A stretch of 64,000 bases of DNA from HGM04593 sp045631205 (GCA_045631205.1 JAZQUI010000012.1:62001-126000), one strand, 5' to 3'. Shown: positions 8,018 to 16,670, counted from the first letter of the stretch. Numbers and translations are program-made. The notes: generated by a model not told the origin, from the sequence alone.

Positions 8018-8716
8018 CTAAAATTTTATTGTTAAAAAAAAGCTCGGTTCGTGGGCTATTTTCCACAAAATTGCCAAGGGTAAAATTTCGAGTGCGCAAA
8101 GATATAAAAAAATATCCAAATAGTTTCGTTTTTTCGCAAAAATGATTTTCAATGAGCGCGTAAAGATAGTGACAAGGTATAGTAGAGTGACAATAATTAT
8201 ATATATTGTGTAATAAGTCTTTGGAAAGTCTTCCAGGAACACTGCGCATACGACTGCCGGGAAAAGCAGAAAGCCAAGCATCTTTATTGTAAAGAAAAAT
8301 GATTGGTTCCACTCTTGTGCCTGCTGCTGTCCAAAAAGGGTGCTGTTGCAAAGAAAACCAAGAACTCCTTTAAGCAATAATGCCATTGTGAGCATTATTG
8401 CGTAACAGGCAAGGCTCGTGTATGCGGCTCTATTGCCAATGCCTGCAAGCTCGTTGTACTGCATATGGCCGAAAAGGGTGATGCTGCCATAAAAGATAGC
8501 CTGCCAGTAGAGCAGTATGTTACATATACGTGTGATATGTGTTCGGTCGTTGTAGGGGTTGGATTGCTTGCCGTAGTAAAACATGCTTTTTGCCCTCTCC
8601 AAAATGTTGCTGCCGTTCATAAGAAAAACGTAGGCCATAGCCAGGAGATTGGTGACAAACAGCAACATTACAATGTTGTCGTTTATAAGGCAGTAGGGGA
8701 TGGGAGCTCCGGTCAT
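8018..8716 (-). CDS. DUF4271 membrane protein
   Basis: A 232-residue integral membrane protein with about five to six hydrophobic segments (for example NIVMLLFVTNLLAMAYVFLM, LLYWQAIFYGSITLFG, YTIYIIIVTLLYLVTIF). Its position directly before hemD and the tail pattern FLYLCALEILPLAILWK match the DUF4271 family of Bacteroidota. The function is unknown. It overlaps the LOG-family gene by 4 bases (ATGA) and is followed 4 bases later by hemD, so the three are one transcription unit. Confidence 0.75.
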   Translation of the reverse strand: MTGAPIPYCLINDNIVMLLFVTNLLAMAYVFLMNGSNILERAKSMFYYGKQSNPYNDRTHITRICNILLYWQAIFYGSITLFGHMQYNELAGIGNRAAYTSLACYAIMLTMALLLKGVLGFLCNSTLFGQQQAQEWNQSFFFTIKMLGFLLFPAVVCAVFLEDFPKTYYTIYIIIVTLLYLVTIFTRSLKIIFAKKRNYLDIFLYLCALEILPLAILWKIAHEPSFFLTIKF

Positions 8717-9300
8717 AATGCAGCGTATTTGCGTATTTCGTTACTCCAAGCGGGGGTGTCTTCAATCTGTTTCAGAGCCTCGTCGGGGGTGTTTGCCACG
8801 CTCCATATATTGCCGTGTATCTTGCCCATAAAGTGTTCCTCTATGGCAAGGTCCAGTTGCTTTATGAGATTGTTGTAATAGCCGTTGGTGTTGAGTATGA
8901 CTATGGGCTTGAAGTATAACCCCAGTTGTTTCCATGTGATTATTTCGCACAACTCCTCCATTGTACCGCATCCGCCAGGTAGTGCAATTACGGCGTCGGA
9001 CATGCGGGCCATTGTCTGCTTGCGCTCGTGCATGTCTTCGGTTATCAGGAGTTCGGTAAGTCCTGTGTGATGCCAGTTCTGTTCCACCATGAAATGTGGA
9101 ATAACTCCCACGGCTTTTCCCCCTTTTTCGAGTGCTCCATCTTCGACACTGCGCATAAGTCCCTGGCATCCTCCTCCTGTAATGAGAGTTATACCGCGTT
9201 CGGCAAGAAGGTTGCCGAGTGTGCGTGCCGCTTCATAATAACAAGCATCGACTTTGCTGCTCGATGCGCAATATACGCAGATTTTTTCCAGGTTGTGCAT
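8713..9300 (-). CDS. LOG-family (TIGR00730) nucleotide phosphoribohydrolase
   Basis: A 195-residue Rossmann-fold protein. ICVYCASSSKVD, LITGGGCQGLM and the diagnostic ALPGGCGTMEEL are present, as in the LONELY GUY family. LOG enzymes release cytokinin-type bases from nucleoside monophosphates, and many bacterial members act as general AMP or purine nucleotide phosphoribohydrolases. The ATG at 9300 is preferred over a TTG at 9321 because the promoter -7 box at 9326-9319 covers the TTG. Function in this organism is probably nucleotide housekeeping rather than hormone production. Confidence 0.88.
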   Translation of the reverse strand: MHNLEKICVYCASSSKVDACYYEAARTLGNLLAERGITLITGGGCQGLMRSVEDGALEKGGKAVGVIPHFMVEQNWHHTGLTELLITEDMHERKQTMARMSDAVIALPGGCGTMEELCEIITWKQLGLYFKPIVILNTNGYYNNLIKQLDLAIEEHFMGKIHGNIWSVANTPDEALKQIEDTPAWSNEIRKYAAL

Positions 9301-9318
9301 TCTTCTTATGTTTGAATG

Positions 9319-9350
9319 CAAAAGTACTAAATATATTTTATTGTGGCAAA
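9319..9350 (-). promoter_or_regulatory. Promoter for the LOG-DUF4271-hemD operon
   Basis: On the minus strand TTTG (9350-9347), 20 bases, then TACTTTTG (9326-9319): an exact phylum consensus. The expected start is near 9312, about 12 bases before the ATG at 9300. The 140 bases between here and the SGNH gene show no gene. Confidence 0.75.
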
Positions 9351-9491
9351 GTTATTGTGCGTTCTTGGTCGTGAATAGCCTATTGAGGAGTTGTGTTGAA
9401 CAATATGAATTCCCAGACTTGCTTCCCGATAATATTAGTTTTGGTTGCTGAATTCAAAAACTTTGCCTCTTTCTATATATAAAGTGTTATT

Positions 9492-10394
9492 TCAAACATG
9501 ATTCATGTTTGACAGTATCTCTAATATTTCTTTGACAATTATATTAGTGTATGTTTCTGCACCTTCGTGGTTTAGGTGAACTGAGTCCTTGAAATACTTT
9601 TTCTCTTTAAGAAATATAGTGTCGTTGTGGTGCTCTAAAAATGGTATATCGTATTTATTGCAAAGATTCCTGATAGGTTCGTATCTTTGGTCATCGCTTG
9701 GTAGATAATATGGTGATGTTGTAAAGATTAGTTTGGTTGTTTTGCTGCATTTTAAGATGAATTGTTCTATAATATCAATCTTCATAGAGTCTTTTTCTTT
9801 TTCGCTGCAATCTTGTTTTGGCTCGTAATCTATACAGCCATATAATGCTTTGTATCCCTTGTCGTTTGATTGTCTAGGATTTATGTTATCTGCTATAAGT
9901 TGAAATATCGTTGAATTGTATTGATACATTGAAGATAACATCTTGTAAGTTTCCTTTTTATCAATTGTCTCAAAAATGGATTTAACACCTTTGTTATTGT
10001 AAAAACGTTTTAATTTGCCGAGGTATCTTAAATTGTCATTTTTCTGTAAATCGTAACCTAGGGTTATGTCATAGACGATAATATCAGGAGTATTGTATTC
10101 CAATATTACGTTCAAAAGTCCGTACATAGTTATAATGCCGTTGCCTTCTATTCCGCAGTTGTAACAAGTTGTGTTTAATTTATCACTAATTATAGAAGGT
10201 ATATAGTGGTGGCTGCATCTTGAACTTCCCATAAGAAGTATTTTTTCGTTGCATTCTTTTGAGAAGTGTCGGTATTTTGCGGTGTCTCCTCCTATAGAAT
10301 TATTGGTCAAATTTTTACATAGGATGCCGACTGACAAATCTATTATTATGGTGGCTAATAGAAATAGTGTTATTTTAAAGATGAATGTTTTCAT
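9492..10394 (-). CDS. SGNH-like secreted protein paired with the MBOAT acyltransferase
   Basis: A 300-residue protein anchored by an N-terminal hydrophobic segment (FIFKITLFLLATIIIDLSVGIL). The SGNH pattern is visible: the serine block MGSSRCSHHY (Ser57), an Asn-containing stretch near CYNCGIEGNG, and the C-terminal DSVHLNHEG with Asp270 and His273 as likely catalytic-dyad residues. It lies 9 bases after an MBOAT gene. Such pairs (AlgI with AlgJ/AlgX, DltB with DltD, PatA with PatB) acylate surface polymers: the MBOAT protein brings the acyl group across the membrane and the SGNH partner transfers it. The acceptor is unknown. The region is visibly AT-rich relative to its neighbours. Confidence 0.7.
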   Translation of the reverse strand: MKTFIFKITLFLLATIIIDLSVGILCKNLTNNSIGGDTAKYRHFSKECNEKILLMGSSRCSHHYIPSIISDKLNTTCYNCGIEGNGIITMYGLLNVILEYNTPDIIVYDITLGYDLQKNDNLRYLGKLKRFYNNKGVKSIFETIDKKETYKMLSSMYQYNSTIFQLIADNINPRQSNDKGYKALYGCIDYEPKQDCSEKEKDSMKIDIIEQFILKCSKTTKLIFTTSPYYLPSDDQRYEPIRNLCNKYDIPFLEHHNDTIFLKEKKYFKDSVHLNHEGAETYTNIIVKEILEILSNMNHV

Positions 10395-10403
10395 ATTCTT
10401 TAA

Positions 10404-11837
10404 TTAAAAACTTACGTAAATGAATTGACTTGAATCAAAAACGCCGAAAAGAAGAATAATGGTTATTAGTGCAAGATATGTACACCATCTTACAGCGGTG
10501 TTTTTATTATTCATAAAATTTATCTTATTATTTGAAATTTCAGCGCATAATTCCGAAGTCAATACAATGCTTAATGAAAATAAAATCATTGCAAAGTCTG
10601 TATTGTTTGATGTGTACAATTTCCCATTAAAATTGAAGAAGATATTTTTACAGAAGTCTATAGCAGAACTGAATTCTGGCATTCTAAAGAATATCCAGGC
10701 GATGTTTACAAGTAAGAAGGTAAGCAGAATTCTTCCAACTTTTACAAATCCTTTACTATCGCATTTCTGCATATTCAAGGCCTTTTCTATAATCTGTAAA
10801 GCACCATGTATGAGTCCCCATATGATGAATGTCCAGTTTGCTCCGTGCCAAACACCGCTTACAAGGAATGTTACTATAATGTTGTAATATGAGCGCAATT
10901 TGCTGCAACGACTACCACCGAGTGGTATATATATGTAGTCCTTTAGCCAAGTTGACAAAGAGATGTGCCAGCGTCGCCAGAATTCGGTTATGCTTGCCGA
11001 TAAATACGGTCTGTTAAAGTTGTTTATAAGGTCAAAGCCAAGCAGGCGTCCAACACCTATTGACATTAATGAATATCCTGCAAAATCGCCGTATATCTGG
11101 AACGAGTATAATATTGTTGCAAATAAACAAGTCAATCCACTATAGTGTCCGAAATTGCCATATACGGTGTCAACATACATACCCAGTCGGTCGGCCATAA
11201 CGGTTTTTAGGAAAAATCCCCATAGTAGCCATTTTAATCCTTGTACGGCGCTGCTGTAATTGAATACTCTATCTGCTTTTATCTGCGGTAGCAGTGACGA
11301 TGCCTTGCTGATGGGACCGGACATTATTTGCGGGAAAAATGCTACAAAGAGCATATAGTCTATTATGTTCCGTTCTGCTTTGAATTTCTTGTAATACACA
11401 TCCCACAGATATCCAACGGCCTGGAATGTGAAGAATGAAAGACCAATGGGAATTGCCCAGTTGAGTCCTTTAAGTCCGGTGTTCATTCCAACAATGGCAA
11501 AAAAGTCGTTGAATATGCTTAGTATGAAATTATAATACTTAAATATGATTAATGGCAAAAATGTTAGCAGGACACCAGTTGTGATAATGTATTTTTTATT
11601 GCCATATGCCTTTTGGTCTTCGATTATGATTGCAGCGAAATATGTACATAAAGTTACTCCTAAAAGTATCAGTGTATATGCCGGATTCCACTTCATATAC
11701 AGTAAATAGGATATTAAAAGCAATAGTGTATTGCTTACTCTGTTTTTGAATCTTCCTTTGAATAGGTTGCTTGTTAAGTAGTATATTCCAAAGATGATAG
11801 GGAATAGCCATAAGAATTGGAATGAGTTGAATATCAT
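10404..11837 (-). CDS. MBOAT-family membrane O-acyltransferase (AlgI/DltB-like)
   Basis: A 477-residue polytopic protein with about ten or more hydrophobic segments. AlgI-type landmarks are GLSFFTFQAVGYLWDVYYKK, FFPQIMSGPISKASSLLPQI, FNRPYLSASITEFWRRWHISLSTWLKDYIYIPLGG and VSGVWHGANWTFIIWGLIHG. The last holds the two family histidines, His331 and His344. The start at 11837 (MIFNSFQFLWLFP) is preferred over a longer frame whose extra 18 residues do not resemble the family. With the SGNH gene after it, it probably acetylates or otherwise acylates an exported glycan. AT-rich composition suggests acquisition by transfer. A long structured leader precedes it. Confidence 0.88.
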   Translation of the reverse strand: MIFNSFQFLWLFPIIFGIYYLTSNLFKGRFKNRVSNTLLLLISYLLYMKWNPAYTLILLGVTLCTYFAAIIIEDQKAYGNKKYIITTGVLLTFLPLIIFKYYNFILSIFNDFFAIVGMNTGLKGLNWAIPIGLSFFTFQAVGYLWDVYYKKFKAERNIIDYMLFVAFFPQIMSGPISKASSLLPQIKADRVFNYSSAVQGLKWLLWGFFLKTVMADRLGMYVDTVYGNFGHYSGLTCLFATILYSFQIYGDFAGYSLMSIGVGRLLGFDLINNFNRPYLSASITEFWRRWHISLSTWLKDYIYIPLGGSRCSKLRSYYNIIVTFLVSGVWHGANWTFIIWGLIHGALQIIEKALNMQKCDSKGFVKVGRILLTFLLVNIAWIFFRMPEFSSAIDFCKNIFFNFNGKLYTSNNTDFAMILFSLSIVLTSELCAEISNNKINFMNNKNTAVRWCTYLALITIILLFGVFDSSQFIYVSF

Positions 11838-11898
11838 AAATGTGCGTTTTGCGCGTAAGCTATTACTCCAATTACAGGTGGCCAGATACATTGTGGTA

Positions 11899-11925
11899 AA
11901 ATAAGTGCGTGGCGCGCACTTATTT
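11899..11925. repeat. 11-bp inverted repeat in the MBOAT leader
   Basis: AAATAAGTGCG (11899-11909) and its exact complement (11915-11925) flank a 5-base centre. It lies 62 bases upstream of the MBOAT start and reads as a stable hairpin on either strand. No U-tract follows, so it is not a typical terminator. Confidence 0.75.
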
Positions 11926-11936
11926 CACTTCAAGGT

Positions 11937-12034
11937 ATTTGGCCTAACCTGTATCTACGAATAAGTAGCGTCCACGCACAGCGCAGACGTTTACAATACT
12001 TATTCAATAGTAGATACTGATAAAACGGCCAAAT
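11937..12034. repeat. Large three-block inverted repeat upstream of the MBOAT gene
   Basis: Three matching blocks pair in order: 11937-11944 with 12027-12034 (ATTTGGCC), 11951-11958 with 12010-12017 (GTATCTAC), and 11959-11967 with 11997-12005 (GAATAAGTA). That gives 25 exact pairs in all. The 29-base GC-rich loop contains a further CGTC/GACG pair. The surrounding stretch 11838-12216 has no gene and is otherwise AT-rich. The structure could be an mRNA leader of the MBOAT gene, a small RNA, or a recombination or mobile-element scar. I see no consensus promoter for the MBOAT gene here. A weak TTGCCT/AGGCAA hairpin lies near the end of comM. Confidence 0.7.
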
Positions 12035-12216
12035 TTTAGAAGTATACTGAATAAATAGCAAACGCTAGTTAATGAATTGATATGTTATAAAGTTTATATT
12101 TGTTTTATGTTATTTAAAAGTTTATTTGTTAATAAAAATATGTAGTGTATATTATCTTTCAGTTTTACTGATATTTGATAATGTTGCCTAAAGGCAAACT
12201 CATATGCTGTTGTACT

Positions 12217-13755
12217 TTATGTACCCCAATTCTCGCGGTCGAGGTTGCGGTAGCCTATAGCCTCGGCTATGTGGGCGGCTTGTATGTCTGCGCTCTTGTC
12301 GAGGTCGGCAATGGTGCGGGCAACCTTCAGTATGCGGTCGTAGGCGCGTGCCGAAAGGTTGAAGCGTGTCATTGCTGTCTTTAACATAGTGAGACACTGT
12401 TCGTCGAGCGTGGCATATTTTGCTATGAGTTTGGGTGTCATTTGCGCGTTGCAATAGATGCCCTCTTCGTTCTTGAAACGCTCTTCCTGTACCTTGCGTG
12501 CTGCTATTACACGCTCACGGATGGATGCGCTGGGCTCGCCTTCGCGTGCATCGGAAATCTTCTCGAAAGGCACAGGTACTATCTCTATCTGAAGGTCAAT
12601 GCGGTCGAGCAGGGGGCCGCTTATCTTGTTCAGGTAGCGCTGTACTTGGGCTGGTGTACACACGCAGGCTTTCGTCGGGTGGTTGTAATATCCGCAAGGG
12701 CAGGGGTTCATCGATGCTACAAACATTACGCTTGCGGGGTATTCAACCTTGTAGTTTGCTCGAGCTACGCATATTTTACGGTCTTCGAGTGGCTGGCGCA
12801 TAACTTCGAGAACGGTGCGGTTGAATTCGGGGAGTTCGTCGAGAAAAAGAACCCCATTGTGCGCAAGTGAAATTTCTCCGGGCTTAGGGTTAGCACCACC
12901 ACCCACAAGAGCCACCGATGAGATTGTGTGATGAGGACTGCGGAAGGGACGCTGTGTGATGAGCGATGCTCCACCTGCCAACTGACCGCTTACCGAGTGT
13001 ATTTTTGTTGTTTCGAGGCTCTCGTTTATTGTCATCGGTGGCAATATAGAAGGAAGGCGTTTGGCCATCATGGACTTGCCGCTTCCGGGAGGGCCAATCA
13101 TTATAAGGTTATGGCCTCCGGCGGCAGCCACCTCAAATGCACGTTTTACGCTCTCTTGCCCGCGAACTTCGCTGAAATCGAAAGGAAAGGTGCTTTGTTT
13201 TTCGTAAAAATCGCGCTCAAAATCAATGCTGTATGGGGGAATCTCTTCCTCGCCGTTAAGGAAACGTATTACCTGCATAAGGTTGTTGGCTCCAAGAACC
13301 TTTATATCATCCACCACCGAAGCCTCTGCTGCATTGTCGGTGGGCAGAATGATGCCTTCGTAGCCCATCTCCTTTGTTTTTATGGCAATGGGAAGCGCTC
13401 CTTTTATGGGCATAAGATTTCCGTCGAGTCCCAGTTCTCCCATTATGAGATATTTGTCGAACTTGTCGGTGGATATGTTACCGTCGGCGGCGAGGATGCC
13501 GATAGCAATGGGCAGGTCGTATGCCGAGCCCTCTTTGCGTATGTCGGCAGGAGCCATATTTACAATTATCTGTTTGCTGGGGAAGCGCAATCCGTTATAT
13601 TGAAATGCCGAGTTTATGCGTTCGTGGCTCTCCTTTACTGCGTTGTCGGGCAAGCCCACGAGAAAGAATTTTATTCCTCGCAGGGCGTTCACTTCAATGG
13701 TTACGGGAATGGCGTTTATGCCTTGAAGTGCAGCAGCTGTAACCTTTACTAACAT
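12217..13755 (-). CDS. comM: YifB/ComM-family Mg chelatase-like AAA+ ATPase
   Basis: A 512-residue protein with an N-terminal Lon-like S16 fold (VTIEVNALRGIKFFLVGLPDNAVKESHERI) and a Mg-chelatase AAA+ core. The core has Walker A GPPGSGKSMMAKRLP near residue 220 and Walker B VLFLDELPEF near 303. A cysteine cluster CPCGYYNHPTKACVC lies near 355-370. ComM is a helicase promoting branch migration during natural transformation and recombination; orthologues occur in many bacteria without known competence. It follows the thioredoxin-like gene by 6 bases and is the last member of the typA unit. Confidence 0.9.
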   Translation of the reverse strand: MLVKVTAAALQGINAIPVTIEVNALRGIKFFLVGLPDNAVKESHERINSAFQYNGLRFPSKQIIVNMAPADIRKEGSAYDLPIAIGILAADGNISTDKFDKYLIMGELGLDGNLMPIKGALPIAIKTKEMGYEGIILPTDNAAEASVVDDIKVLGANNLMQVIRFLNGEEEIPPYSIDFERDFYEKQSTFPFDFSEVRGQESVKRAFEVAAAGGHNLIMIGPPGSGKSMMAKRLPSILPPMTINESLETTKIHSVSGQLAGGASLITQRPFRSPHHTISSVALVGGGANPKPGEISLAHNGVLFLDELPEFNRTVLEVMRQPLEDRKICVARANYKVEYPASVMFVASMNPCPCGYYNHPTKACVCTPAQVQRYLNKISGPLLDRIDLQIEIVPVPFEKISDAREGEPSASIRERVIAARKVQEERFKNEEGIYCNAQMTPKLIAKYATLDEQCLTMLKTAMTRFNLSARAYDRILKVARTIADLDKSADIQAAHIAEAIGYRNLDRENWGT

Positions 13756-13761
13756 AGTTCG

Positions 13762-14793
13762 TTATCTTTTCTTCTTTTTGTTGAAATATTTGTCGATATA
13801 CGAGTCTATGGATGTGGTGAACTTGTCGTTTTCGAGCCCAAAGAGGTCTATGCGCTGGTATGGGCTCACTAATAGTGTAAAAGGTAGTGATGTTATGGCA
13901 AACTTGCTTGCAATATCGTTGTCCCACACTTTGCCGTCGCACACGTGGTCGCCGGCAATGCAGTCTTCGGCGATGCTTTTGCGCCACACTGCGGTGTCGT
14001 AGTCGAGCGATATGTTAAGAACGCGCACTTTGCTTGTGTCGTACTTTGCATAGAGTTTGCTCTGTTCTTTGAGTTTTGCACGCGAAGCGTTGTCCCACGC
14101 CGCCCAGAAGTTTACAACAAGCAGTTTTTCGCGATACTCCTTGTATGTGATTTTTTTACCTGTTGAAGTGGTGTGGTCGATGCTTGGCATCATCTTGTGT
14201 ATGTTGTTACTGTTCTTGCTGTCGAGCAGTTTCTGCAAGCCTGTGAAATATTCGTGGTCCTGCAATGTTCCGCCGAGGCTGCTTATGCGCTTTTTGATGA
14301 AACCGTTGTTGGGGTTGGGCACCTCCACCATAAAACGTCGCAAAACCTCTATGTTGGTGTTGCTGAACGGGTGGTTTTTTATAAAGTTATCTATGTGTAC
14401 CACACGCTCGGAATTGCTGTTGAGCTTCTTTAAAATAGACGCAATGCTGTCGTAAAGTGCTTGCTCCTCACCTCCTTTTACAATCCAACCGTTTTCGCCC
14501 GAAAGGTCGGCCGAAATAACGGCTTCCATATCGGGCTCTGCAAAGAGGGTTATCATTGTGCCGTCGGGCATTGTCATTATGAGCGGTGTTGATTCCGCAA
14601 CATCAATGGCGTGCGAGAAGGCTCCCTCTTCGTTGCAGACGATTTCGTCAATCCTGTCGTAGCGACTGTCGAGCCCGAACAGGTATAATGTGTCGTTGCT
14701 CGCACCGCAATTGCCGCTGACGGTGTATAGCGGTGTCTCTTTGCAAGCTGCCAAGAGCATGAGAGTGAGCAGGAACAGGAGTGTCTTTTTCAT
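13762..14793 (-). CDS. DUF4369/TlpA-like lipoprotein with a degenerate thioredoxin site
   Basis: A 343-residue protein. The start at 14793 gives a lipoprotein signal (KKTLLFLLTLMLLAAC). Residues about 25-110 look like the DUF4369 beta domain (YTVSGNCGASNDTLYLFGLD). The last 140 residues are a TlpA/AhpC-TSA thioredoxin fold: KLLVVNFWAAWDNASRAKLKEQ, then VRVLNISLDYD and FAITSLPFTLLVSP. The redox motif WCxxC is replaced by WAAWDNAS, so no CxxC pair is present at the usual site. Other cysteines (AEDCIAGDHVC) lie about 45 residues later. It probably sits in the envelope, perhaps as a non-catalytic or altered redox protein. It begins 7 bases after typA ends. Confidence 0.75.
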   Translation of the reverse strand: MKKTLLFLLTLMLLAACKETPLYTVSGNCGASNDTLYLFGLDSRYDRIDEIVCNEEGAFSHAIDVAESTPLIMTMPDGTMITLFAEPDMEAVISADLSGENGWIVKGGEEQALYDSIASILKKLNSNSERVVHIDNFIKNHPFSNTNIEVLRRFMVEVPNPNNGFIKKRISSLGGTLQDHEYFTGLQKLLDSKNSNNIHKMMPSIDHTTSTGKKITYKEYREKLLVVNFWAAWDNASRAKLKEQSKLYAKYDTSKVRVLNISLDYDTAVWRKSIAEDCIAGDHVCDGKVWDNDIASKFAITSLPFTLLVSPYQRIDLFGLENDKFTTSIDSYIDKYFNKKKKR

Positions 14794-14800
14794 TGTTGGA

Positions 14801-16597
14801 TTATTGCTTGTTGGCGCGTTTGCGTTCAATCTTGTCAAGGATTATTTTACGCATACGCATAGATTTGGGTGTAACTTCCAAGTATTCGTCCTCCTTGATA
14901 TATTCGAGTGCCTCTTCGAGAGAGAAAATAATGGGAGGAACAATGCGTGCTTTGTCGTCGGAACCGCTTGCACGCATGTTGGTGAGTTTCTTGCTCTTTG
15001 TCACGTTTATCACAAGGTCGTTTTCGTGTATATGCTCGCCAACCACCTGTCCGGCGTAAACATCGTCTTGTGGGCTTATAAAGAAGCGGCCACGGTCCTG
15101 CAATTTGTCAATTGCGTAAGCAAATGCTGTACCGCCTTCCATTGCAACCATTGAACCGTTTGTACGGCGCTCTATGTCGCCTTTGTAGGGTTGGTATTCT
15201 TTGAAACGGTGTGCCATAATTGCCTCGCCGGCCGACGCGGTAAGTACGTTTGTACGCAAACCGATGATACCGCGCGAAGGTACGTTGAACTCTATGTTCA
15301 CGCGCTCGCCTTGTGCCTCCATTGAGAGCATCTCGCCTTTACGACGGGTAATCATGTCAATCATCTTGCTTGAGTAGTCGGTGGGTACGTTAATGGTGAG
15401 TTCCTCGATGGGCTCGCAACGCACGCCGTCAATCTCCTTGTAGATTACCTGGGGTTGTCCCACCTGTAGCTCGTATCCTTCGCGACGCATGGTCTCAATA
15501 AGTACCGAAAGGTGTAGCACGCCACGGCCAAATACAGTCCAGGCATCCTCTTCGGGGTCTTTCTTTACACGCAAAGCAAGGTTCTTGTCGAGCTCTTTCT
15601 CCAAGCGCTCCTGTATGTGGCGCGATGTTACGAATTTACCCTCTTTACCAAAGAAGGGTGAGTCGTTTATGGTGAAGAGCATACTCATTGTGGGCTCGTC
15701 GATGGCAATAGGGGGCAGAGCTTCGGGGTTTTCAAAGTCGCACACAGTGTCGCCAATCTCAAATTTGTCGAGACCGACAATGGCGCAGATATCTCCCGAA
15801 CTTACAGAACTGCTCTTTTTGCGGCCGAGGCCTTCGAATGTGTGCAACTCCTTAATTTTCATCTTCGACTGCTCACCGTTACGGTTTACAAGAGTGATGT
15901 TTGCACCCTCATTGAGTGTTCCACGGTGTACGCGGCCTATGGCTATACGGCCTGTGTAAGGTGAATAGTCGAGCGAGGTGATAAGCATTTGCGGTGTACC
16001 CTCGTTGTGTTCGGGTGCAGGAATGTGCTCCAAAATAGCGTCAAGCAGGGGGGTGAGGTCACTTGTCTGCTTGCGCCAATCGGTGCTCATCCAGTTGTTT
16101 TTTGCCGAACCGAAGATTACGGGGAAGTCGAGCTGTTCCTCTGTTGCATCGAGAGAGAACATAAGGTCGAATACCATTTCGTGCACCTCGTCGGGGCGGC
16201 AGTTGGGCTTGTCAACCTTGTTTACAACCACAATGGGTTTGAGTCCAATCTGCAATGCTTTCTGCAATACAAAGCGTGTTTGGGGCATGGGGCCCTCAAA
16301 AGCATCGACAAGCAGAATGCAACCGTCGGCCATGTTGAGTACGCGTTCAACCTCGCCACCGAAGTCGCTGTGTCCCGGGGTGTCGATAATGTTTATCTTT
16401 GTACCTTTATATTGTATGGATACGTTTTTCGAAAGTATGGTTATACCTCTCTCTCTTTCAAGGTCGTTGTTGTCGAGTGTGAGGTTGTCGTTATCCTGTT
16501 CTTTAAGAAGGTTGCCGGCCAACATCATTTTATCAACAAGAGTAGTCTTGCCGTGGTCGACGTGGGCTATGATGGCGATGTTGCGAATCTTTTGCAT
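14801..16597 (-). CDS. typA: Ribosome-associated translational GTPase TypA/BipA
   Basis: A 598-residue translational GTPase. The start at 16597 gives the family N-terminus MQKIRNIAIIAHVDHGKTTLVDKMM (G1). Then come RGITILSKN (G2), DTPGHSDFGGEVERVL (G3), and VVNKVDKPNCRPDEV (G4). EF-Tu domain 2 follows (YTGRIAIGRVHRG), then EF-G-like and TypA C-terminal domains (GFSMLKEYQ-type region YEPYKGDIERRTNGSMVAMEGG). It associates with ribosomes and supports stress and cold adaptation. It is transcribed divergently from rpsO and followed by two genes at 7- and 6-base spacings, so all three are likely one operon. Confidence 0.96.
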   Translation of the reverse strand: MQKIRNIAIIAHVDHGKTTLVDKMMLAGNLLKEQDNDNLTLDNNDLERERGITILSKNVSIQYKGTKINIIDTPGHSDFGGEVERVLNMADGCILLVDAFEGPMPQTRFVLQKALQIGLKPIVVVNKVDKPNCRPDEVHEMVFDLMFSLDATEEQLDFPVIFGSAKNNWMSTDWRKQTSDLTPLLDAILEHIPAPEHNEGTPQMLITSLDYSPYTGRIAIGRVHRGTLNEGANITLVNRNGEQSKMKIKELHTFEGLGRKKSSSVSSGDICAIVGLDKFEIGDTVCDFENPEALPPIAIDEPTMSMLFTINDSPFFGKEGKFVTSRHIQERLEKELDKNLALRVKKDPEEDAWTVFGRGVLHLSVLIETMRREGYELQVGQPQVIYKEIDGVRCEPIEELTINVPTDYSSKMIDMITRRKGEMLSMEAQGERVNIEFNVPSRGIIGLRTNVLTASAGEAIMAHRFKEYQPYKGDIERRTNGSMVAMEGGTAFAYAIDKLQDRGRFFISPQDDVYAGQVVGEHIHENDLVINVTKSKKLTNMRASGSDDKARIVPPIIFSLEEALEYIKEDEYLEVTPKSMRMRKIILDKIERKRANKQ

Positions 16598-16662
16598 TTG
16601 TAATCTCTTTTCGTGTTTAAAATAAAGGCAAGGTGCTTCGCGAGGAGCAACGCTTTGCGTTG

Positions 16663-16670
16663 CAAAGGTA
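16663..16670 (-). promoter_or_regulatory. Possible -7 box for typA
   Basis: The minus strand reads TACCTTTG here, an exact TAnnTTTG, 66 bases before the typA start. The nearest TTTG upstream is 24 bases away, outside the usual spacing, so the assignment is tentative. Confidence 0.45.

Noticed and set aside
9492..9512. Hairpin at the end of the SGNH gene (TCAAACATGA and its complement)
   Set aside because: The stem overlaps the coding end and stop codon, and no U-tract follows on the minus strand, so I do not call a terminator.
11941..12034. Possible integron attC site (GCCTAAC fits the RYYYAAC box)
   Set aside because: No matching GTTRRRY box at the other end, and no integrase or cassette-like ORF array around it.
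11937..12034. Possible phase-variable invertible promoter
   Set aside because: The segment between the innermost arms is only 29 bases, too short for a known invertible promoter, and contains no consensus promoter box. Kept as a structured element instead.
12928..13752. Long reading frame (274 codons) opposite comM
   Set aside because: It mirrors a well-supported gene on the other strand, has cysteine- and tyrosine-rich composition typical of antisense frames, and no family resemblance.
15978..16625. Long reading frames opposite typA
   Set aside because: typA has complete GTPase motifs on the minus strand. The opposite frames are serine- and arginine-rich shadows.
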